Source of the DNA: Rubrivivax sp.
GTDB lineage: Bacteria > Pseudomonadota > Gammaproteobacteria > Burkholderiales > Burkholderiaceae_C
Direction: 5' to 3'
Length of the DNA: 64,000 nucleotides
Assembly (NCBI GenBank): GCA_004210455.1
Contig: SEFA01000021.1
Coordinates: 22,668-86,667 of the forward strand
Numbering within the stretch: the first letter of the stretch is position 1; each line of letters begins with the position of its first letter. The translations under genes and the position numbers were made by a program. Below are positions 11,704 through 20,324 of this stretch, one piece after another. The notes under the pieces are model-generated. The model was not told where the DNA came from, did not search any database, and saw only the letters and a program-made list of their open reading frames with translations.

Positions 11704-12648
11704 TCAGTCTTCCCAGTGAGCGAACTGAACCGGTAGCCCCGCCACGGCCACGCGCATCTTCAGCACACAGCCCGCCCAGGGCTGGGCGGCGAGTTCGGCC
11801 TCGCTGCGCTTTTCCCGTGCGGTGGTGACGAAAAGGGTGCGCATGTCCGCACCACCGAAGGTCGGCATGGTCGCGCATCGCACAGGCAGTTCGACGCGCT
11901 GCAGCACTTCGCCCGACGGCGACAGCCGCAACAGCTGCTGCCCTTCCATCATGGCGATCCAGTAGGCGCCTTCGACGTCGACCGCCGCGCCGTCCGGCCG
12001 GCCGCCGTAGCTTTCCAACGACTGTTCCGGCGCGCGCTTCTCGAAGCTGGCGAAAACTTCGCGTGGTCCGACGGTGCCGGTTTCGACATCGAAACTCAAC
12101 CGGTAAATCTCATGGGCCTTGGTGTCGGCCCAATACATCGTGCGGCCGTCCGGGCTCCAGGCCAGGCCATTGGACACGGTGATGCCGTCCTGGACCTGCT
12201 CGAACGCGCCGTTGCGCAGGCAGTAGAGCGCCGATTCCGGCTGACGCGCGTCGTCGATCGTGCCCACCCACAGCCGGCCCTTCGCGTCGGCCTTGCCGTC
12301 ATTGAACCGGCGCTTGGCGGCGTCATAGGGTGGGTCGAGCAGCTTGTCGTACGCGCCGGTCGCCGGATCGAAGCGCCACAGGCCGTTGCGCTGCGGGATC
12401 AGCAGATTCCCGTCGGGCAGCGGCACGACGCAGCCCGGCTCGTCGTTGAGGGGCCAGCGGGTCGGCGTGTCCGCCCCGTTGTCGAGCCGGAACAACGCCT
12501 TGCCCGGGATGTCGACGTAATAGAGGCATTGCTCCAAAGGGTGCCAGAACGGCGACTCCCCGAGCAAGGCCGGCGTCAGCGACGCGGGCTCGAGGCGGTA
12601 GAGGTCGTCCGAGGACGTCGTCGAAGCGGCATGGGGCTGTGAGCTCAT
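11704..12648 (-). CDS. SMP-30/gluconolactonase-family lactonase
   Basis: A 314-residue six-bladed beta-propeller of the SMP-30/gluconolaconase/LRE family. These are metal-dependent lactonases acting on sugar lactones. Visible blocks are GESPFWHPLEQCLYYVDIPG near residues 30-49, FNDGKADAKGRLWVGT near 115-130, SNGLAWSPDGRTMYWADT near 159-176 and a late Asp motif PDGAAVDVEG. The conserved Glu, Asn and Asp metal ligands appear present. It stands alone between atpI and a GNAT gene. Substrate unknown; a sugar-acid lactone is the likely guess. Confidence 0.85.
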   Translation of the reverse strand: MSSQPHAASTTSSDDLYRLEPASLTPALLGESPFWHPLEQCLYYVDIPGKALFRLDNGADTPTRWPLNDEPGCVVPLPDGNLLIPQRNGLWRFDPATGAYDKLLDPPYDAAKRRFNDGKADAKGRLWVGTIDDARQPESALYCLRNGAFEQVQDGITVSNGLAWSPDGRTMYWADTKAHEIYRLSFDVETGTVGPREVFASFEKRAPEQSLESYGGRPDGAAVDVEGAYWIAMMEGQQLLRLSPSGEVLQRVELPVRCATMPTFGGADMRTLFVTTAREKRSEAELAAQPWAGCVLKMRVAVAGLPVQFAHWED

Positions 12649-12710
12649 GCCCCGATGCTATGCCGGTAACCCGACGAAACCCGACTGAATCTGACGGCAC
12701 CCGAAACCTT

Positions 12711-13202
12711 TCAGTCCAGGTCGACCTTCAGGTAATGCGCGCCGGCGATCGGATTGAAGTAGTACGGCGGGATCTCCTCGAAACCCAGGCTCTCATACAG
12801 ATCGCGCGCGGCTTCCATGTCGTCCAGCGTGTCCAGCAGCATGCTGGAATAGCCGGCGGTGATGGCGCGATCGATCAGGGCCTGCGCCATCGTGCGGCCC
12901 AGGCCGAAACGGCGGAACGCGGGGCGGATGAACAGGCGTTTCATCTCGCAGGCGTTGGCGTAGTCGGAATCGGTCATCGGCCGGAATCCGCCGCAGCCGG
13001 CGATCTGGCCGTCGACCAGCGCCAGCAGCAGCGTGCCCTGCGGTGCGTCGTATTCGCCAGGCAGCGCGGCAAGTTCCTGGTCGAAGTTCTGGAAATCCAG
13101 GTCGATGGCCAGGCTCTGCGCGTATTCGCGCATGATCACGCGCGCTTCGTCCCACAACGTGGGCGAATCGGGGCAGATCAGTCGTATCTCAGGGGTGTCC
13201 AC
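12711..13202 (-). CDS. GNAT-family N-acetyltransferase
   Basis: A GNAT acetyltransferase of about 163 residues. The acetyl-CoA pyrophosphate loop matches RPAFRRFGLGRTMAQALI (Q/RxxGxG/A type), preceded by the beta-strand CEMKRLFI. The C-terminal YESLGFEEIPPYYF is a common end for this family. The frame continues to a TTG at 13265. Homology begins at IRLICPDSP, so I chose the GTG at 13202. Substrate unknown. Confidence 0.8.
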   Translation of the reverse strand: MDTPEIRLICPDSPTLWDEARVIMREYAQSLAIDLDFQNFDQELAALPGEYDAPQGTLLLALVDGQIAGCGGFRPMTDSDYANACEMKRLFIRPAFRRFGLGRTMAQALIDRAITAGYSSMLLDTLDDMEAARDLYESLGFEEIPPYYFNPIAGAHYLKVDLD

Positions 13203-13261
13203 AGCGGGCGAGTGTAGCGAGACGGTTCCGCCGATCAAGCGCGGCGACCCGGAAACGATCG

Positions 13262-13894
13262 TCAAGGACCGGCGGCCGGGCCATGGGTGGCGAAGCCGGG
13301 GCGCTCAAGCAGATGGTGGATCCAGGCATCGATCGCCGGCAGCGCCGCATGCGCGATCGGCGCGGCGCGCCAGCGATGAGCGGACAGTCCCAGTACCACG
13401 TCCGCCAGCGTGAAGGTCTCGCCGAGCACGAATGGCCCGTCCGACCGCAGGAGCTGGTCTTCGAGCATCGTCATGTGCCGGTTCCAGTTCGCGACACTGG
13501 CTTCGATCAACGTGGCGTCCTGGTGCTGCGCGCTCTTGCGCACCGTCGCCATGAACGCGTAGCGCCAGCTGTTGTTCAGCTCGCCGCCCTGCCAGTCCAT
13601 CCACATCTCGACGAGCGCTCGCTGGCGAGGCTCGTCAGGCAGCAGGTCGATGCGGCCCTCGCGTCGGGCAAGGTAGCGGCAGATGCTGTTGCTCTCCCAC
13701 ATCGAGAAGGCGCTGCCGGCCCCCTCATCGTCGATCAGCACCGGCATCATCGCGTTCGGGTTCAGTGCGCGGAAGGCATCGGCCTGCACGTCGACGTCCT
13801 CGCGCGTCAGATCCAGGCCCAGCTCGACGCCGGTCCACAACACCTTGCGAACGTTGATGGACGCTGCGCGCCCGAGCACTCGAAGGCCGCTCAT
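13262..13894 (-). CDS. Glutathione S-transferase family protein
   Basis: A 210-residue two-domain GST. The N-terminal thioredoxin-like domain contains SINVRKVLW, the cis-Pro motif MMPVLIDD and the glutathione-binding WESNSICRYLA. The C-terminal helical domain contains FVLGETFTLADVVLGL. The ATG at 13894 overlaps the stop of the upstream alaX gene (ATGA), so the two are translationally coupled. The frame could be extended upstream, but that part lies inside alaX and does not resemble GST. Substrate unknown. Confidence 0.88.
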   Translation of the reverse strand: MSGLRVLGRAASINVRKVLWTGVELGLDLTREDVDVQADAFRALNPNAMMPVLIDDEGAGSAFSMWESNSICRYLARREGRIDLLPDEPRQRALVEMWMDWQGGELNNSWRYAFMATVRKSAQHQDATLIEASVANWNRHMTMLEDQLLRSDGPFVLGETFTLADVVLGLSAHRWRAAPIAHAALPAIDAWIHHLLERPGFATHGPAAGP

Positions 13895-14616
13895 GTCGAT
13901 GCCATCGCCGCAAAGCCGAGCACGACGCGGCGCGTCTTCGCCGACTTCTTTTCGATCTTCGTGACGATCACCGCGCCGATCTCCGCCGTGTTGGCGACAT
14001 GCGTGCCGCCGCAGGGCTGCAGGTCCACGCCGTCGATCTCCAACAGGCGGACGCGCCCGGTGCCTCGCGGCGGCAACACGCTCAGGCTGCGCACCAGCGT
14101 CGGATTCGCGTCGAGTTCCTCGTCGCTGATCCAGCGATGGCCCACCGGATGCGCCTCGGCGACGAGCCGGGCGATGCCGGCGGTCAGCGCGTCCTTGTCG
14201 AGCGGATCGGTCATGTGGAAGTCGAGCCGCGCATAACCCGCCGTGATCGAGCAGCCGTCGACCGGATGCGGGACCAGCGCGCAGAGCAGATGGGTCGCCG
14301 TGTGGAAGCGCATGTGGGCGTGACGACGCGTCCAATCGATGCGCGCGGTGACCCGCACGCCGGCATCGAGTCCGCTCAGGTCCTGATCCGCCGCGGGGAG
14401 GTGCAGGATCTCGCCGCCTTCGCCCTTGCGGGTGTCGGCAATGCGCAACTCGCGCCCGCCCGGCAGCGTCAGCGTGCCGGCATCACCGGCCTGTCCGCCG
14501 CCTTGCGGATAGAACACCGTGCGGTCCAGCAACAGGCCGCGTTCGTCGGCGCGCAGCAGCGCCGCGTCGCACTCGCGCAGCTGCGCATCCTCGCGGAAGA
14601 GATCCTGCGTGCTCAT
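13891..14616 (-). CDS. alaX: Alanyl-tRNA editing protein AlaX-like
   Basis: A 241-residue free-standing editing domain related to AlaRS, which hydrolyses mischarged Ser- or Gly-tRNA(Ala). The zinc motif HxxxH appears as FHTATHLL near residues 103-110. The second zinc site is QPCGGTHV near 200-207. The AlaRS-like FYPQGGGQAGDAG near 35-47 is typical of AlaX proteins carrying the C-Ala-proximal N-terminal domain. It is coupled to the GST gene by a 4-nt overlap. Confidence 0.9.
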   Translation of the reverse strand: MSTQDLFREDAQLRECDAALLRADERGLLLDRTVFYPQGGGQAGDAGTLTLPGGRELRIADTRKGEGGEILHLPAADQDLSGLDAGVRVTARIDWTRRHAHMRFHTATHLLCALVPHPVDGCSITAGYARLDFHMTDPLDKDALTAGIARLVAEAHPVGHRWISDEELDANPTLVRSLSVLPPRGTGRVRLLEIDGVDLQPCGGTHVANTAEIGAVIVTKIEKKSAKTRRVVLGFAAMAST

Positions 14617-14634
14617 CGAGTCCCGGCAGCCACT

Positions 14635-15291
14635 TCAGCGGGCCGCCGGCAGGACGTCGTCGAGGTCGCCGGACTGCGTCGGCGCATCGGACAAGGTCCC
14701 CTCGATGGCTTCCAGCTCGACCGTGCCCTGGGGCGTCGACAACTGCGCGCGCAGGCCGTCGCGGGCCTCGAAGCCCAGCAGCCGCACCCCGCTTTCGGGC
14801 AGCTTGTCGGTCGGATGAGCATCGCCCTTCCATTCGATGGGCACCGGCAGGCCTTCCTTGCGCAGCCGGCGGCCATCCTCGCGCAGCGCGATGCGCCAGC
14901 TCAGATCGCCGCGGGCGGCCTCGACCGCCTCGCCGGCGTCGACGCCCTCGCCCGACCACGTGGCCAGCGTCGCGTCCAGGCTGGGCACGCGCGCGACCCA
15001 ATGCAGCAGCGACGGACCGTCCTCCTTCAGACGCTCGCGCACGGCGGGCTGGTCCAGGTCGAACCAGCGCGGCCGGCCGGGATCCGGCGCTTCCGGATCG
15101 ATCGCGATGATCTCCAGGTAGCAGCGCGGATAGGCCGGCGGCCCGCTGATGTTGAGCAGCAGGTTATGCGTGCCCATCAGCGCATGGCGCCCACCGGGTT
15201 GGGGAGACACGCCGAGGACACGCTCGCACCAGGCGCGGCCCTCCTCCAGCGTATTCGCGGCGACAACGAGATGATCGACTTCCATGCTCAT
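14635..15291 (-). CDS. VOC/glyoxalase-like domain protein
   Basis: A 218-residue protein of the vicinal oxygen chelate superfamily (glyoxalase-like domain). The first module begins VDHLVVAANTLEEGRAWCERVLG at residues 5-27, and a metal-ligand-like Glu follows in CYLEIIAI. The second half is divergent. It lies 18 nt before alaX and is probably cotranscribed. A Met two codons downstream is an equally good start. Enzymatic role unknown. Confidence 0.75.
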   Translation of the reverse strand: MSMEVDHLVVAANTLEEGRAWCERVLGVSPQPGGRHALMGTHNLLLNISGPPAYPRCYLEIIAIDPEAPDPGRPRWFDLDQPAVRERLKEDGPSLLHWVARVPSLDATLATWSGEGVDAGEAVEAARGDLSWRIALREDGRRLRKEGLPVPIEWKGDAHPTDKLPESGVRLLGFEARDGLRAQLSTPQGTVELEAIEGTLSDAPTQSGDLDDVLPAAR

Positions 15292-15295
15292 GGCT

Positions 15296-16135
15296 TCACA
15301 ACCTCACCTGACCGTGGATCAATGGCGTGACATCGCCGCCAATCCAGCAATGTCCGCCCTCTTTCGCCACATGCACCCGGCCGGCACGCCCGAGGGCGGC
15401 GCCCTGGGCGGCCACATAGCTGTCGGGCGCCAGACCGGCGCCTTGCAGCCATAGTGCCAGACCCGCGTTGAGGCTGCCCGTCACCGGGTCTTCAGCGGGA
15501 CCGAGACCGGGCACGAAGGCCCGCACCTCGAATTGCAGCGGCGAGCCCGCAGGATAAGCGCCAACGACGCCCAGCTTGAGTCGCCCCATGGACACGTAGT
15601 CCGGTTCGATGGCGAGGACCGCCTCGGCCGACGCCAGGCGCGCCGCCATCCAGTCGGGGCCGTTGTTCACCCAGACGACGTCCAGCAGGTCGGCGTCAGG
15701 GACGCGCAGCGCACGCGCCACCTGGTCGCGCAACGCGGGTTCGACCGGGCCTTCGCGCCGCAGCGGCGGCGCGGCGAAGGCCAGCCGCGTGCCGTCGCGG
15801 CGGATGCGCACCAGGCCGATGGCGCATTCCTGGACCACCTCGCCGGGCCGCTTCGGATCGCCGCCGCTGGACAGCCACGCATGGCAGGAACCCAGCGTCG
15901 GATGCCCCGCGAAGGGCAACTCGCCACCCGGCGTGAAGATGCGGACGCGGTAGTCGGCCTCCGGATGGGTCGGCGGCAGCAGGAAGGTCGTCTCGGAGAG
16001 ATTCGTCCACTCGGCGAACTTCGCCATGGTGGCGTCGTCCAGGCCCGCGCCGTCGATGACGACGGCCAGCGGGTTGCCCTTCAGCGCCTCGGCGGTGAAG
16101 ACGTCGACTTGAACGAAGCGGCGGAGTTCGGACAT
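15296..16135 (-). CDS. PhzF-family isomerase
   Basis: A 279-residue member of the PhzF/DapF-like isomerase family. Key blocks are the N-terminal VDVFTAEALKGNPLAVV, the middle LPFAGHPTLGSCHAW and the C-terminal AEDPVTGSLN, which lines the active site. In PhzF proper, a catalytic Glu sits just before GNP-like motifs; here the matching region reads TAEALKGNPLAV. There is no phenazine cluster nearby, so the substrate is unknown. I chose the ATG at 16135 because residues upstream (frame open to 16213) are outside the conserved domain. Confidence 0.85.
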   Translation of the reverse strand: MSELRRFVQVDVFTAEALKGNPLAVVIDGAGLDDATMAKFAEWTNLSETTFLLPPTHPEADYRVRIFTPGGELPFAGHPTLGSCHAWLSSGGDPKRPGEVVQECAIGLVRIRRDGTRLAFAAPPLRREGPVEPALRDQVARALRVPDADLLDVVWVNNGPDWMAARLASAEAVLAIEPDYVSMGRLKLGVVGAYPAGSPLQFEVRAFVPGLGPAEDPVTGSLNAGLALWLQGAGLAPDSYVAAQGAALGRAGRVHVAKEGGHCWIGGDVTPLIHGQVRL

Positions 16136-16276
16136 GGGGAACCTCGGAAAAACAGGACGAGTCGATCCGTCCCGCCTGACGGGGCGGTGACGAGTGGCGG
16201 AAACAGGGGACAAGGCCCGACCCCGGGCGGGGTCGGTGTCGGTGCCTGGCCGGGTGCCGCGCGGGCCGCGAGTCGA

Positions 16277-17491
16277 TCAGGGCGCCGTCTCGGCGGTCGC
16301 CTCCGCGAGCGCCTCGTGCAGCACGCGGCCGAGCTTGTCGACACCTTCGGCGATCAGGTCGGGCGTCAGCGTCACGAAGGACAGGCGCAGCGTGCGCGTG
16401 TCCGGCTGGTGCGCGTAGAACGCGGCGCCGGGGACGTAGGCGATGCCAGCGTCGACCGCGCGCGGCAGCAGCGCCATCGCGTCCAGCCCCTCGGGCAGGC
16501 GGATCCAGAAGAACATGCCGCCCTCCGGGGTCTGCCACTCGCAGCCGGGCGGCAGCGCCGTTTCCAGCGCCTTGGCCATCGCGTCGCGGTTGGCCTTGTA
16601 GCGGGCGCGGATCTTGGGCACGTGCTCGTCCAGGAAACCGCCCTTGATGACCTCGTGCACCACGCGCTGGTTGAAGCCCGGCGTGTGCAGGTCGGCCGCC
16701 TGCTTGGCCTGCAGCAGCTTCGGATAGAGCTCGCTGGGCGCGACGATGTAGCCCAGGCGGAAGCCGGGCGTCAGCACCTTGGAGAACGAGCCCAGGTAGA
16801 TGCTGCCTTCCGGCCACAGCGAACTGAGCGAGGCCGGCGGCGCCTGGTCGAACCACAGGTCGCCGTACGGGTTGTCCTCGACGATGGGGACGCCGGCCTT
16901 GCGGGCGGCGGCGACCACGGCCTGGCGGCGTTCCAGGCTCATCACGCGGCCGGTGGGGTTCTGGTAGTTCGGCAGCAGATACGCGAAGCGCGTGCCCGGC
17001 GCGTCGTGCGGCAGCGCCTCGATGGCCGAAGGCAGCGGACCCTCGGCGTCGCTGGCGAGGCTGGCGAAGATCGGTTCGTACGGCGTGAACGCCTGCAGCG
17101 CGCCGAGGTAGGTCGGCGTCTCGACCGCGACGGGCGCGCCCGAATCGCACAGCAGCTTGCCCACCAGGTCGAGGCCCTGCTGGGATCCGCTGGTGATCAG
17201 CACCTGGTCCGGCGAGGCGTTGATCCCCAGCGTCGCGACCTTGGCCGCGACCCACTCGCGCAGCGGCGCGAAGCCCTCGCTGGCGGCGTACTGCAGCGCC
17301 TCCTTGGCGTTGTTCGTCAGCACGCGGTCACAGGCCGTCCTGATCGCGTCGACCGGGAACGTGTCCGCGCTGGGCAGGCCGCCGGCCATGGACAGGATGC
17401 CCGGCTTCTCGGTGACCTTCAGGATCTCTCGGATGATGGACGGATTCATGCGCGCCGCGCGGCGGGCCTGCGTCCAGGGACTGCGGTTCAT
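16277..17491 (-). CDS. PLP-dependent aminotransferase, class I/II (LysN-like)
   Basis: A 404-residue fold-type I aminotransferase resembling 2-aminoadipate/aromatic aminotransferases. Key features are the glycine-rich SGSQQGLDL, the PLP-contact NYQNPTGR and VEDNPYGDL, the PLP lysine in LGSFSKVLTPGFRLGY near residue 241, and the C-terminal substrate Arg in RLSFV. A MocR-type regulator is transcribed divergently from a shared 92-nt region, a common pairing in which the MocR protein controls the neighbour. The substrate is not identifiable. Confidence 0.88.
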   Translation of the reverse strand: MNRSPWTQARRAARMNPSIIREILKVTEKPGILSMAGGLPSADTFPVDAIRTACDRVLTNNAKEALQYAASEGFAPLREWVAAKVATLGINASPDQVLITSGSQQGLDLVGKLLCDSGAPVAVETPTYLGALQAFTPYEPIFASLASDAEGPLPSAIEALPHDAPGTRFAYLLPNYQNPTGRVMSLERRQAVVAAARKAGVPIVEDNPYGDLWFDQAPPASLSSLWPEGSIYLGSFSKVLTPGFRLGYIVAPSELYPKLLQAKQAADLHTPGFNQRVVHEVIKGGFLDEHVPKIRARYKANRDAMAKALETALPPGCEWQTPEGGMFFWIRLPEGLDAMALLPRAVDAGIAYVPGAAFYAHQPDTRTLRLSFVTLTPDLIAEGVDKLGRVLHEALAEATAETAP

Positions 17492-17583
17492 GGGGGTTGT
17501 CTCCGGTTGAGCGGATCAGTCTAAGGGGTCGACCAGCACAGCACCAATACACTGCGCCATACCACCGCATGATCTGTATCGGC
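17492..17583. promoter_or_regulatory. Divergent promoter region, aminotransferase / mocR
   Basis: This 92-nt intergenic region separates divergent starts. ATACA (17547-17551) and TGTAT (17575-17579) form inverted half-sites 23 nt apart and may be MocR contacts. Promoter hexamers are not clear. Confidence 0.35.
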
Positions 17584-19053
17584 ATGGACACCAGCACAGC
17601 CCACGGCAGCATGAGCGCTCCCAACAGCGCGAATGTCGCGCCGGTCGCCCTCTCCCGCAACGCCAGCCAGCCGCTCGCACAGCAGCTGGCGCAGCGCTTC
17701 GCGGCGCGGATCCAGCAGCGGCTGCTGCTGCCGGGGGCGCGGCTGCCCTCGGTGCGGGACTGCGCGCGGCATCACGGCGTCAGTCCGTACACGGTGGTGG
17801 CGGCCTATGACCAGCTGCTCGCGCAGGGCCTGCTGGAGGCGCGGAAGAAGCGAGGGTTTTTCGTTCGCGAAACCCGGCTGCCCGCGCCCCGGGCGCCGCT
17901 CGCCCATGACGTCGCTCCGGCGCCACTCCCGCCGCCGGTCGACGCGAGTGCGCTGATCCGCGGCATGTTCCAGGCGGATGCGCGGCGTTCGCCGGGCCTG
18001 GGCACGCTGCCGGCGGAATGGCTGGATCTCGGGTTGCTGCAGTCGACCCTGCGCCGGCTCGCCGCGAACGCGGACGACGCGCTGCTATCCGGCTACGGCG
18101 AGCCGCTCGGCGATGAGCGCCTGCGGCGCGCGCTATCGCGCCGGCTGCTCGACATCGCCGTCCAGGCCGCGCCGGACCAGATCATGAGCACCGTCGGCGC
18201 GACGCACGGCCTGGACCTGATCACCCGGGCCTTCCTGGAGCCCGGCGACGCCGTGCTGGTGGACGACCCGGGCTGGGCGATCGAATACGCGCGGCTGTCG
18301 CAGGCCGGCATGCGGCTGCTGCCGGTGCCGCGCGGCGCCCACGGACCGGACATGGCGGTGATGCGCCGGCTGATCGAGGAACACCGGCCGCGCATGTACG
18401 TGACGGTGTCGGTGCTGCACAACCCGACCGGCGCGACGCTGGACCTGGCGCATGCGCATCAGGTGCTGCAGCTGGCGCACGAGCACGACCTGCTGATCAT
18501 CGAGGACGACACCTACGCGCTGTTCGCGCCCAACCACGCGCCGCGGCTGGCGGCGCTCGACCAGCTGCGGCGCACGATCTACGTCTCCGGTTTCTCGAAG
18601 ATGCTGTCGCCGGCGTGGCGCGTCGGTTTCGTCGCGGCGAGCCCCGACCGCATGGCGCGCCTGACCGACCTGAAGCTGCTGGCGTCGCTGACGACCAGCC
18701 CGCTGATGGACCGCGCGGTCGCGCTGTGCCTGGAGCAGGGCCTGCTGCGCAAGCATGCCGAGCGGATCGCGGCGCAGCTGGTCTCCGCGCGTCAGCGCTG
18801 CGTGCGGCTGGCCGAGGAGGCCGGCTGCCGCTTCGCCGCGACGCCCGCCGGCCTGTTCGGCTGGGTCGACGTGGGTGCCGACACCGAGCGCCTCGCGCCC
18901 GTGATGATGGACCAGGGCTGGCTGATCGCGCCCGGCATCCTGTTCAGCCCGACGCGCACGCCGGGCACGCTGATGCGGATCAACTTCGCGACCTCGCAGG
19001 ATCCGAAGTTCTGGCACGCGCTGGATCGGGCGCGCGAGGCGCTCAAGCGCTGA
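17584..19053 (+). CDS. MocR-family GntR/aminotransferase regulator
   Basis: This protein of about 489 residues has an N-terminal GntR winged helix (LAQQLAQRFAARIQQ, LPSVRDCARHHGVSPYTVV) and a C-terminal fold-type I aminotransferase-like domain. The PLP-binding pattern includes the HNPTGATLD motif and Lys in YVSGFSKMLSPAWRVGF. MocR proteins use PLP or an amino-acid adduct to control a nearby, often divergent, operon. The likely target is the aminotransferase at 16277-17491. The frame extends upstream to 17497 but would overlap the divergent gene's leader. ATG 17584 or 17614 are the realistic starts, and neither has a good Shine-Dalgarno. Confidence 0.88.
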   Translation: MDTSTAHGSMSAPNSANVAPVALSRNASQPLAQQLAQRFAARIQQRLLLPGARLPSVRDCARHHGVSPYTVVAAYDQLLAQGLLEARKKRGFFVRETRLPAPRAPLAHDVAPAPLPPPVDASALIRGMFQADARRSPGLGTLPAEWLDLGLLQSTLRRLAANADDALLSGYGEPLGDERLRRALSRRLLDIAVQAAPDQIMSTVGATHGLDLITRAFLEPGDAVLVDDPGWAIEYARLSQAGMRLLPVPRGAHGPDMAVMRRLIEEHRPRMYVTVSVLHNPTGATLDLAHAHQVLQLAHEHDLLIIEDDTYALFAPNHAPRLAALDQLRRTIYVSGFSKMLSPAWRVGFVAASPDRMARLTDLKLLASLTTSPLMDRAVALCLEQGLLRKHAERIAAQLVSARQRCVRLAEEAGCRFAATPAGLFGWVDVGADTERLAPVMMDQGWLIAPGILFSPTRTPGTLMRINFATSQDPKFWHALDRAREALKR

Positions 19054-19086
19054 TTCGCTGAGGTGCCGGCACTAAGATCCGCGGTC

Positions 19087-19872
19087 ATGACGACCCTCAA
19101 CGCCTCCTCCCCCGTCGACCTCGGTGCCGCGCTGGCCGAGGCCTGGACCCACGACACCCTGCTCGATGACGCCGCGTGGTCGCTGCCCGACGAGGCCGCC
19201 GCCTATGTGGCGCAGGCCGAACTGGCCAAGCGGCTCGACTGGCTGTCGCCCGGCCGGGCGCAGTTCTGGAAGTGCGGCGGCTCGTCGCGCGAGGGCGCGC
19301 TGGGCAGCTCGCCGCTGCCGCCTCAACGCGCACGCGAGGTGCGCGGACTGCGCAACGGCGGCGATTTCAGCGAGTTCGCGCTGGTCGGCGCGGAGGCCGA
19401 GATCGCGCTGCGACTCGGTCAAGACGTGACCCCGGAGATGGCGGCGGCGCTGGTCGCCGGCGAGGCCGAGCACCTGATCGACGCGATGTGCGTCGCGGTG
19501 GAATGGCTGGGCTCGCGCTGGCAGCGCGGCCTGGCGGCGGACAACACGCTGCGCCTGGCCGACGCGCAGACACACGGCGCGCTGGCGCTGGGACCGTGGC
19601 AGGCGTGGAAGCCCGGTCACGACTGGGCGAACCAGCCCTGCGAACTGATCGTCGAGGGTCAGGCGCCCATGGGCGGCGTCGGCGGACACGGCCTGAACGA
19701 CCCGGCGTGGGTCGTCGCCGGCTGGCTGCAGACCGCGACGCGCGGCGGGTTGACGGTGCCGGCGGGCAGCGTCGTCACGACGGGCTCGTGGCGCGTCGCG
19801 ACGAAGATCGCCAAGGGGGCGGCGGTCACCGCCCGCTACGACGGATTGGGCGAGTTGGCCGTCCGGGCCTGA
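19087..19872 (+). CDS. FAH-fold 2-keto-4-pentenoate hydratase-like protein
   Basis: A 261-residue protein of the fumarylacetoacetase C-terminal / 2-oxopent-4-enoate hydratase family. Features include the middle acidic segment LVGAEAEIALRLG (a metal-ligand-like Glu pair) and the C-terminal VVTTGSWRVATKIAKGAAV. The TTGS block is the common active-site turn. It follows mocR by 33 nt on the same strand and could be cotranscribed. Many such proteins act in meta-cleavage pathways, but no other pathway genes are present, so the substrate is open. Confidence 0.75.
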   Translation: MTTLNASSPVDLGAALAEAWTHDTLLDDAAWSLPDEAAAYVAQAELAKRLDWLSPGRAQFWKCGGSSREGALGSSPLPPQRAREVRGLRNGGDFSEFALVGAEAEIALRLGQDVTPEMAAALVAGEAEHLIDAMCVAVEWLGSRWQRGLAADNTLRLADAQTHGALALGPWQAWKPGHDWANQPCELIVEGQAPMGGVGGHGLNDPAWVVAGWLQTATRGGLTVPAGSVVTTGSWRVATKIAKGAAVTARYDGLGELAVRA

Positions 19873-19932
19873 CGGCTCCGGCCGGTTCCTCCCAAGGCCG
19901 TCCGCCGCTCATCCGCTCGGCCGCTCAGCCGC

Positions 19933-20286
19933 TCAGCCGCCATTGGCGGGGCCACGGACTACCGGACCCCGCCGACGCGCAGGAGGCATGACACCCGGGT
20001 CTTGCGCGACGAGCCAGGCCCGGTTCGCGCGAGCCAGGAGGGCCGACACCTGCTGCATCCGGGACGCCACGGCCACGAGTGACTGCGAGGGCGCCCGGCC
20101 GAGCGGGGCCTGAGCGCACAGGTCCCGCCGCCGTCCCGTAGCAGGACGCGGGTCCGATGAGGAGGACGACGACGCCCCACCCGGCTGATCGGGGACGAGG
20201 CAAGACGCGGAAAAAGCCCAGGGAGAGAGGAGCGGCAACATGCGGCACCGTGGTCGTGTGGAAAGGCGCTGTGTCGGCACTTCCAC
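19933..20286 (-). CDS. Possible small protein, unrecognised
   Basis: A 117-codon open frame lies 39 nt downstream of uup in an otherwise gene-free 452-bp gap. Its second half (codons about 60-105) has strongly GC-biased third positions and could form an Ala/Arg-rich helix (SRMQQVSALLARANRAWL). The first half is Ser/Pro-rich and looks non-coding. No Shine-Dalgarno is evident and two other frames overlap it. I do not recognise a family. The rest of the gap (19873-19932 and 20287-20324) shows only short GC-rich repeats. Confidence 0.25.
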   Translation of the reverse strand: MEVPTQRLSTRPRCRMLPLLSPWAFSASCLVPDQPGGASSSSSSDPRPATGRRRDLCAQAPLGRAPSQSLVAVASRMQQVSALLARANRAWLVAQDPGVMPPARRRGPVVRGPANGG

Positions 20287-20324
20287 AAGGCCGGTTCAGG
20301 CGCCGCCGCCGGACGGCACCGGCC

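Noticed and set aside
13203..13265. TTG start for the GNAT gene at 13265
   Set aside because: It is next to the GST stop but the added residues are outside the domain; GTG 13202 fits the family start.
16136..16276. 141-nt gap between PhzF and aminotransferase genes
   Set aside because: Only GC-rich sequence with short G/C tracts; no gene, promoter or terminator I can support.
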